DNA of 64,000 nucleotides from an uncultured Bacteroidota bacterium (lineage in GTDB: Bacteria; Bacteroidota; Bacteroidia; AKYH767-A; OLB10): positions 62,001-126,000 of the forward strand of contig CAADHD010000016.1 in assembly GCA_900696575.1 (NCBI GenBank), read 5' to 3'. Positions 58,162 to 64,000 of the stretch are shown in pieces. The notes beneath the pieces are model-generated. The model ran no database searches, was not told the DNA's origin, and saw only the letters and a program-made list of their open reading frames with translations. A program made the position numbers and the translations under genes. The first letter of the stretch is position 1. The number at the start of each line of letters is the position of its first letter.

Positions 58162-58359
58162 CTACTCTTTCAGTTTATTGATTTCGGATTCTATACCGGA
58201 TTTTCCTTTTTTGAATTCATGGATGCCTTTTCCGATGCCCCGCATAAGCTCAGGTATTTTCTTTCCTCCAAAGAGAAACAGCACTACGGCAGCTATTAGC
58301 ATAAGCTCGGTAGTGCCGGGCATTCCGAACAGAAATACAGTCAGTGTTATATTTATCAT
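58162..58359 (-). CDS. TatA/E-type translocase protein in the molybdoenzyme operon
   Basis: This 65-aa TatA-like protein has one membrane helix ([13 protein letters not shown]), the hinge [16 protein letters not shown] and a short charged amphipathic tail. It overlaps the chaperone gene by 4 nt (ATGA) and is followed by moaA after 2 nt, so it is strictly part of the operon. A dedicated TatA for exporting the folded molybdoenzyme is inferred. It is shorter than the stand-alone TatA at 26304-26588. Confidence 0.93.
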   Translation of the reverse strand: MINITLTVFLFGMPGTTELMLIAAVVLFLFGGKKIPELMRGIGKGIHEFKKGKSGIESEINKLKE

Positions 58360-58955
58360 AGGTTCACAGATTTAATAATTTCGGTTTCTGCTTTAATAAA
58401 AGCGGTAAGCAGATTAGCCACGGTAATAAAATATCTGCCGGCATCGCCTTCGCGTATTTTATCGGCCAAAGCCAGGGCAAATTCGGCAGCATGGTCAGTC
58501 AGAAAATCTTCGCATGCTTTTCCGGTAATTTCTTTTTCTTGCAGCCCGGGTGCAATAGAAATTTTCAGGCAGAGCAGGGCAAGAAATTCGAGTTCGTGCA
58601 TGATAGAGTCAGGGTTTTCACCGCTTTTGGGGCTGAATCCGAAGGCGGCATAAAAGCCGTTAACATCAGATATGCTGTTGAATTTTTTCAGGGTATGGCT
58701 TTCGCTGAGCGGCACACCTCCTTTAATAAAAATACGGGAGTAATCATGGAGAATTTCTGATTCAACCATAGAGGAGTTTAGCGTTGCAATTAAATTTTGA
58801 ATTTCGCTGTCAGGATATCCGGCTTCGCACAGCGCCTGTGATAATTCGCTGATAGTGCCAAGTTTTTCAGAGGCAGGAAAATCAAAACAGTTTGCCAGAA
58901 GACGGTAAAGGTCAGCCTTTATCAGAACTCTGTCGGTATGATGTAGTGCATCCAT
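58356..58955 (-). CDS. TorD/DmsD-family molybdoenzyme assembly chaperone
   Basis: This 199-aa, mostly helical protein lies directly after the haem subunit gene (6-nt gap). Family features are the N-terminal helix [16 protein letters not shown], the [18 protein letters not shown] segment near residue 75 (the YxxLFxGxxxxPxxPYES-like motif), and the acidic helix [15 protein letters not shown] near 125. Such proteins hold the catalytic subunit until the cofactor is inserted, and in some cases guard its Tat signal. It is comparable to the delta subunits of ethylbenzene dehydrogenase and selenate reductase. Confidence 0.85.
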   Translation of the reverse strand: MDALHHTDRVLIKADLYRLLANCFDFPASEKLGTISELSQALCEAGYPDSEIQNLIATLNSSMVESEILHDYSRIFIKGGVPLSESHTLKKFNSISDVNGFYAAFGFSPKSGENPDSIMHELEFLALLCLKISIAPGLQEKEITGKACEDFLTDHAAEFALALADKIREGDAGRYFITVANLLTAFIKAETEIIKSVNL

Positions 58956-58961
58956 ATTCAG

Positions 58962-60227
58962 TTATTTTTCGATAAATAGATCAGCCCATTGTGTATAGTG
59001 CTTACGGCCTCCGATATTCTGGTTGCCTCCATCCCAAACGGCAAAGGCGACTTTGGTTTTGTCTTTAAAGGAAGCTTTAAAGATATTGCCTGTATTTACA
59101 GGAATGATAATACAAACTCGCCATTTGCCTTCTCTCCATTCTCCCCATCCTGAAGCGGACTGTGTTTCCTGAGTGGCCAGGGTGCCAAAACCTTCGGCAT
59201 TGGCTTCTTCAACGGGAACCTTGCGTTTAATCAGCGACATCGGGTTTTTGGAATAAGTTCCCGGCATAGTGCCGAAGGCGCTCGTTTCTACAATCAATTC
59301 GGCATGGATGTCTTGCGAATAAATGCGTTTGCTGCGGTCTAAATAACTTTCGAGACCGGGATATACATCAACCCACATATTCGGGTGTAGGTCGAGTACA
59401 TCGCGAAATCCTTTTTCACAGTCTTCCTGCCAGATGGCTTTCCAGTGAACGATATGCACTTTTCCTCCCTGATTTCCCATCATATAATTTGGAATGTCGT
59501 TCACATCTACAGGCAACTGAACAGCCAACTGGTCGCAAAACTTGTCGGCATCTACTTCTGTGTTTTTAGAACTATCGTTCCATTCGATAAGAAAAGCAAG
59601 CTGATTTTCACGGTAAACAGTTTTTACCGTAATCTCATCAACAGTGGCTTTATGGAGGTTAGGGTAAGCTACCTTCTGAGCTGCAACGGGAATTTTTTTT
59701 GCCGGAGCATTTTTCCAGATGTCAGCATTCAGAGATTTGGGATCAATGCCTTCGGCAGAACGGATGGCTTTTATCTGGTGTTCGGCATGAACCCATTCTA
59801 TAACGGGTGGCGGGGCGGATTTTGCAACGTTGGTGGTCTGTTTTTCTTTCGGGGCGGAGGGAGCCTGAGTTTTTATTGCCGGAGCCGGACTGTTGGCTTT
59901 AATGTAAGCCAGAATGTCTTTTATCTGGGTGTCGCTAAGGTTCTGATCGGGCATAACCAGTTTGTTAAACTCGTTGAACAGTTTAACGGCTGCGGCATCA
60001 TTGTTTTTTATCATAGTTTGCGAAGAGCGGATAAAACTGCCAAGCCATTTTTCGGTTCTGCGGTAGGTTACTCCCGATAAATCAGGTCCTACTAATTTTC
60101 CTTTGCCAATGTGATGGCAGGGCGAACAGGTGGTTTTAAAAATCTTTTCGCCCATGGCTGTGTTTTGCGAATAGCCATTCCAGAAAGCGGTGCATATAAT
60201 GATTGCAGGGAAGATTATTTTTTTCAT
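58962..60227 (-). CDS. Secreted cytochrome c fused to an ethylbenzene dehydrogenase-type haem b domain (gamma subunit)
   Basis: This 421-aa protein has a signal peptide (about 1-20) and a small cytochrome c domain with the haem attachment site CSPCHH (C34, C37, H38) and a likely Met ligand in KLVMPDQNLSD near 98. An Ala/Pro/Lys linker (about 115-140) leads to a domain of about 270 residues. That domain looks like the gamma subunit of type II DMSO-reductase enzymes (KVHIVHWKAIWQEDC, WGEWREGKWRVCIIIP), which binds haem b. Electrons would pass from the iron-sulfur subunit to haem b and then haem c. The start at 60227 gives a good signal peptide; an ATG at 60248 is an alternative. Confidence 0.85.
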   Translation of the reverse strand: MKKIIFPAIIICTAFWNGYSQNTAMGEKIFKTTCSPCHHIGKGKLVGPDLSGVTYRRTEKWLGSFIRSSQTMIKNNDAAAVKLFNEFNKLVMPDQNLSDTQIKDILAYIKANSPAPAIKTQAPSAPKEKQTTNVAKSAPPPVIEWVHAEHQIKAIRSAEGIDPKSLNADIWKNAPAKKIPVAAQKVAYPNLHKATVDEITVKTVYRENQLAFLIEWNDSSKNTEVDADKFCDQLAVQLPVDVNDIPNYMMGNQGGKVHIVHWKAIWQEDCEKGFRDVLDLHPNMWVDVYPGLESYLDRSKRIYSQDIHAELIVETSAFGTMPGTYSKNPMSLIKRKVPVEEANAEGFGTLATQETQSASGWGEWREGKWRVCIIIPVNTGNIFKASFKDKTKVAFAVWDGGNQNIGGRKHYTQWADLFIEK

Positions 60228-60272
60228 GATTCTGATTTTTACAGGCATAATGGAATGAAATGATTAAAATGA

Positions 60273-61403
60273 TTAAGGAGTGTTGTGGCGGTAGGTTTGG
60301 TGGGTTTCGTCCCAATGGGGGCGCATAAAAACCGGTTCGGAATAAGGAACACGGACTACTTCATCTCCGCGTTCATTGTAACCAACGGCAAAATTTTCTT
60401 CGGCACGGTAAGAATGAATGATTTTAGGAGTGTTGCCAAAGAGGAGAAAAGCAGCGAGTAATTCACGGTCGTCTTTCATGTTACGGTAGATTTCAATGGC
60501 TTTATCCACACCGGGGCCGAACATTTGGTAAAGAAAATCTTTCGGTACATGAATGGGGGGTACGTAATATACATTGGGTTGAGTGCCGAACTGAGGATAC
60601 AGAGGTAATGCCAATTGGCGAATGCGCACAATCATGTCAATCGGGTTGTCTTTGCGCGGTGCTTTGGTGTCTTCCATAAATCCTTGCATTCTTATTTTGC
60701 CTATGCAGGTGGTAACACAGCGGGGCTGTTCGCCTTTTTCGATTAACGGATAACATCCAATACATTTTTCGGACACACGGGTAACCATGTTGTAAAATGT
60801 TTTCTTGTAGGGACATGCTTTCACGCATTCTTTGTAACCTCTGCAGCGCGACTGGTCTATAAGAACAATACCATCTTCTTCGCGTTTGTAAATAGCTTTT
60901 CGCGGGCAGGCAGCCAAACATGCCGGGTAAGAGCAATGGTTACATATACGTGCAAGGTAAAACATCCAAACATTGTGAATACCGGAGAAGAAGGCACCTT
61001 TATCAAGCGTGCCAAGTACTTCGTCTTCGCCAATATTGGGATAGGCATAATTGCGTTCGGTAGGTCTCCAACCGTTTACACGTTCGCCAGCAGCCGTTTC
61101 TTCGAACACGGTCTGGCCTTTGTAAACTCCGTTGCTGTCCCACTGCTGGTCCTTAAGTTCTTTAAGTGTATTTACATCCCATTTCTGAGGATAACCGCCA
61201 TACGGTTTGGTTTCAACATTATTGAAGAATATGGTTTCTTCTCCTTTACCTGATGTCCAGGTAGTTTTACAGGCAACGGTGCAGGTTTGGCAGGCAATGC
61301 ATTTGTTGGTATCAAACACATAGGTAATTTGTTTTTTGGGTTTGGCATCCTCGTAAGGGTAATTCATTTCCCTTTTTAATTGCGTGTTAAATACTTTTGA
61401 CAT
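60273..61403 (-). CDS. Iron-sulfur (beta) subunit of a type II DMSO reductase family enzyme
   Basis: This 376-aa electron-transfer subunit is related to NarH, NxrB and EbdB. Four cysteine groups are visible: C35-IA-C38-QT-C41-TVA-C45; C154-NH-C157 with C162 and C166; C187, C193, C197; and C214-IG-C217 with C229 and C233. In the third group Tyr190 stands where a cluster Cys is expected. By analogy with the Trp in NarH, this indicates a 3Fe-4S cluster, so three 4Fe-4S and one 3Fe-4S are predicted. No signal peptide is present, so it is exported with the alpha subunit by the Tat route. It lies 27 nt after the alpha gene. Confidence 0.92.
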   Translation of the reverse strand: MSKVFNTQLKREMNYPYEDAKPKKQITYVFDTNKCIACQTCTVACKTTWTSGKGEETIFFNNVETKPYGGYPQKWDVNTLKELKDQQWDSNGVYKGQTVFEETAAGERVNGWRPTERNYAYPNIGEDEVLGTLDKGAFFSGIHNVWMFYLARICNHCSYPACLAACPRKAIYKREEDGIVLIDQSRCRGYKECVKACPYKKTFYNMVTRVSEKCIGCYPLIEKGEQPRCVTTCIGKIRMQGFMEDTKAPRKDNPIDMIVRIRQLALPLYPQFGTQPNVYYVPPIHVPKDFLYQMFGPGVDKAIEIYRNMKDDRELLAAFLLFGNTPKIIHSYRAEENFAVGYNERGDEVVRVPYSEPVFMRPHWDETHQTYRHNTP

Positions 61404-61430
61404 AGAGATAATTGTTTTTAGGATGAAATT

Positions 61431-64000
61431 TTATTTTTTAATAAATCCTCCGGCAAGGAATTTTTTGAAGTCATCGTCTTCGTAAGTAGGCCTCATGCCG
61501 TTAGCAGCACCTTCCCAAAGGCCGTTACCGCCAATACCGCCTTTTTCGGCCAGTGTAATTTTTACAAATGCTTCGCGGGGATTTCCCGTTGCACCATGCA
61601 CATCAACTTCGAACCCTTTACCGATTCCCTGTCCGAAATTATTTTTTCTAACCAGTGAATCAGTAAGGAGCGTAGGCTTCAGCCATGCACGGGTGCAGCT
61701 CTGGTGCGACCCGTTACGGAATAAAGCCTGGTATCCGGTTTTGTTGTTTTTGGCAATACCGGTTTCGTTTTCTTTAGCACCTTGCACCGAACCATAGGTA
61801 GCACCATAGGCATTATGCCACATACGGGTAACACCGCGTGGTGTACCCGGATAATAACGGGCACGGGCTTTTAAACGAGCCAGTTCGTATTCAGCACCAT
61901 CCTTTTTCTGCTGCCATCCGCGAAACGGTCGGTCGCTAGGGTCAGCATCAATCCATACATAATCGCCATCTTCAATGCCAAGCTCTTTGGCATCCACCGG
62001 ATTTATGTCCACATACAATTCGCTGGTAAACGGTATGCGTTTGTCTTTGCGGTGGATGTCGCCAAATGGACCGAACCAAACGGCAATAATGTCTGTATCT
62101 ACCGGGGTGGTGTGAGCACCATGCCTGAATTTAGGGGTGTGAAAAATGAACTTATAATCCTTATCAGCTTTATGCAATGGATGCTGAGTAAGTTTAAGTT
62201 CGTTCCATGGTTTTACAACGTTACGTGCCATGCGGATGTCGGTAGCCAGGTCATTTGTATCTACTCCGTACTTGGAGGGTTCATCGGGCATAATGCAGGG
62301 ATGTTTTTTACCCAAAATCACATTGGGTTCGTAAAAGGTAGAATCTATCGGTTCGCGAAATACCACCATGTTTTCGCCTGCTTCAATAAATTCGGGTTCA
62401 TCTCTGTAAAATTCCAGACGTCCTGATTTGGTGTACCAGGGTTTGTTTTCGCTGCTTTGTTCCATGCCTACATATTTTGGTGTGGTGCGGGTCATCAGCA
62501 AGGCAGGAATTCCTTGTTTTGCTTTTGCTTCCAGTTCTTCAAACTTATAGCCTTTGGTTCCCTGGCTGGCATTAAGGATGCGTTGCAGGTAAACTTCCAC
62601 TTTGTTATCGTGAACGAATTTGAAGTAATCTTTGAATCGCAAATCACCGGTCAAATCGGCAAAGGCCGAAGCAATACCTGCCAGCACTTCAATGTCGCCT
62701 TTGGTGTCAAAAATTCTATTAAGCGGAGTTTTAGGAAATACATAAAGGAAAGGGTTGGTAACGCTGATGGTCATGTCGGGGTATTTGAATTCAGCCCAGG
62801 AATCAACAGGGTAAACAATATCGGCATATTCACAGGATCCGGTCCACCACCACTCATGAACACCAATAAATTCAATTTTAGGAAATACATTGATGACATT
62901 ATCATAATGCCCTTTTGAGTTGGCCAGCAGCGAATTTCCGTTAGAAACCATAACGGATTTTGTAGGGGTAGGCATGTGTGTTTTGCCGGTTAGGTTTTTA
63001 TTGCCCATTCGCAAAATGCGGTCTCCATTGTTAAAGTAGTGTGCCGATTCGTAATGAAGGTATTTTTTTATTTTGGGAGGTTTGTTTTGATCAAGCTCAA
63101 TGTTGAAAGGGTCTTCGACAATGTAACCCGGAATACCGGATAGAAGGGCACCTCGGTAATTACCGGCATACGAACCAACATTGCCGCCTATTTTTCCAAC
63201 GTTGCCTGTGATGCTGGCAAGGAAAAAGATAGCGCGGTCTTTCAGGTCGTTATTGAAGAACTGATTAGGACCCATACCCATGGCAAATGTTGTGGTGCCG
63301 TTGTTGCGCGCAATTTCGCGGGCTACGGTTTTTATTCCTTCTTCGGGTGCCCAGGTTAACTCTTCTACTGATTTAGGATCAAAGTTTTCCAACACATATT
63401 CTTTCATCAAGTCGAAAACAGTTCTTACTTCCACTTCTTTGCCACCCAGAATTTTTACTTTATATTTTCCTTCGAGGGCAGGGTTTAGGCCTTTATTCCG
63501 CATGTAGTTTCCATAGTCATTGCGGGTAAGAATGGCAACTGCATTTTTGTTTTCATCCCAAATCATAAAGTCTCCCCATTCTTTGGCAGTTTCTTCGTCA
63601 ACAAAGGGAACACTCTGTTGTGCAGGAGGTTTGGCTTTTTCATTTTTCTTCAGTACTTCAATGTAATTATTGAGGTCAGAAGGTACATAACCGGGAATTA
63701 TATCAGAAGGCTTAAGCAGTTTTTGATTATCCATTCTGACAAGCAAGGGCAAGTCAGTGAATTTTTTCATAAAGGATTCGTCATACATTTTTTCGGTAAT
63801 GATGACGTGGGCAAAACCTAAAGCGAGGGCGGGAGTGACTCCCGGACGGCATACAATAAGGTTATCAGCTTTGTTGGCAGTAGCACTGTATTCACAGGCT
63901 ATAACAGTAACCTTAGCTCCTTTTAAGCGGGCTTCGGTAAGCCAATGGGCATCGGGCATTTTGGTAGTAATCCAGTTCATACCCCAAACGACAATATGTT
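61431..64000 (-). CDS. Molybdopterin catalytic (alpha) subunit, type II DMSO reductase family (5' end outside window)
   Basis: About 856 C-terminal codons are visible and the frame stays open through the window edge (the codons before the first Met read HIVVWG). [28 protein letters not shown] is the bis-MGD-binding segment seen in NarG-type enzymes. [11 protein letters not shown], the [11 protein letters not shown] region, [13 protein letters not shown] and [17 protein letters not shown] follow, and the C-terminal cofactor region has [14 protein letters not shown]. The missing part of perhaps 250-300 residues holds the Tat signal, the 4Fe-4S cluster and the molybdenum ligand. The subunit pattern fits nitrite oxidoreductase/periplasmic nitrate reductase, selenate, chlorate or hydrocarbon dehydrogenase types. 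Nxr-like is my first guess, not proven. Confidence 0.9.
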   Translation of the reverse strand, partial: HIVVWGMNWITTKMPDAHWLTEARLKGAKVTVIACEYSATANKADNLIVCRPGVTPALALGFAHVIITEKMYDESFMKKFTDLPLLVRMDNQKLLKPSDIIPGYVPSDLNNYIEVLKKNEKAKPPAQQSVPFVDEETAKEWGDFMIWDENKNAVAILTRNDYGNYMRNKGLNPALEGKYKVKILGGKEVEVRTVFDLMKEYVLENFDPKSVEELTWAPEEGIKTVAREIARNNGTTTFAMGMGPNQFFNNDLKDRAIFFLASITGNVGKIGGNVGSYAGNYRGALLSGIPGYIVEDPFNIELDQNKPPKIKKYLHYESAHYFNNGDRILRMGNKNLTGKTHMPTPTKSVMVSNGNSLLANSKGHYDNVINVFPKIEFIGVHEWWWTGSCEYADIVYPVDSWAEFKYPDMTISVTNPFLYVFPKTPLNRIFDTKGDIEVLAGIASAFADLTGDLRFKDYFKFVHDNKVEVYLQRILNASQGTKGYKFEELEAKAKQGIPALLMTRTTPKYVGMEQSSENKPWYTKSGRLEFYRDEPEFIEAGENMVVFREPIDSTFYEPNVILGKKHPCIMPDEPSKYGVDTNDLATDIRMARNVVKPWNELKLTQHPLHKADKDYKFIFHTPKFRHGAHTTPVDTDIIAVWFGPFGDIHRKDKRIPFTSELYVDINPVDAKELGIEDGDYVWIDADPSDRPFRGWQQKKDGAEYELARLKARARYYPGTPRGVTRMWHNAYGATYGSVQGAKENETGIAKNNKTGYQALFRNGSHQSCTRAWLKPTLLTDSLVRKNNFGQGIGKGFEVDVHGATGNPREAFVKITLAEKGGIGGNGLWEGAANGMRPTYEDDDFKKFLAGGFIKK

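Overview
The window is a chromosomal segment of a member of the Bacteroidota, probably a Chitinophagales/Sphingobacteriales-like lineage, although the exact family cannot be fixed from sequence reading alone. Support comes from Bacteroidota-type promoter elements (TTG, then about 19-22 nt, then TAnnTTTG), few Shine-Dalgarno sites, three proteins with type IX secretion (T9SS) C-terminal sorting domains, a short NuoG, GWxTD and DUF5122-type proteins, and the order tRNAs-tuf-trnW-secE-nusG-rplKAJL-rpoBC.

Layout. 1-1438: 3' part of a heavy-metal RND efflux pump gene. 1567-4739 (minus): a Tat-signal class V aminotransferase overlapping an LTA-synthase-like membrane phosphotransferase. 4877-5722: N-terminal half of a split transketolase. 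5791-19381: one long information-processing block with a consensus promoter, four tRNAs, tuf, tRNA-Trp, secE, nusG, rplK, rplA, rplJ, rplL, an attenuator-like hairpin, rpoB (TTG start), rpoC and a strong terminator. 19552-27751: mixed genes (PD40 propeller protein, ECF sigma factor, a 41-aa lipoprotein missed by normal length cut-offs, ung, FAH-family hydrolase, GT2, GWxTD protein, TatA, YchF). 27754-33311 (minus): two large secreted proteins. 33392-35554 (minus): a copper-type P-type ATPase. 35658-35825: a 26-bp tandem repeat between REP-like arms. 35870-38746: a partial complex I cluster (nuoG, nuoH, an unknown 72-aa gene, nuoI). 38825-44879: a Kelch protein and a 1484-aa protein of about 28 repeats, both T9SS cargo. 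45208-49218 (minus): parE-parC. 49442-52440: a SerA-like dehydrogenase and acs.

52697 to the window end (minus) is the most interesting region. It is a single tightly packed transcription unit that encodes, in order, the catalytic subunit of a type II DMSO-reductase-family molybdoenzyme (cut by the window end), its iron-sulfur subunit, a secreted haem subunit that fuses cytochrome c to an ethylbenzene-dehydrogenase-type haem b domain, a TorD-like chaperone, its own TatA, and then a nearly complete molybdenum cofactor pathway: moaA, moeA, mobA, moaD, moeB-rhodanese, moaE and a moaC-moaB fusion. Enzyme, export and cofactor synthesis therefore appear to be made together as one module. The substrate cannot be decided, because the N-terminal part with the molybdenum ligand lies outside the window. 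The visible part fits the periplasmic branch containing nitrite oxidoreductase/nitrate reductase, selenate, chlorate and ethylbenzene enzymes.
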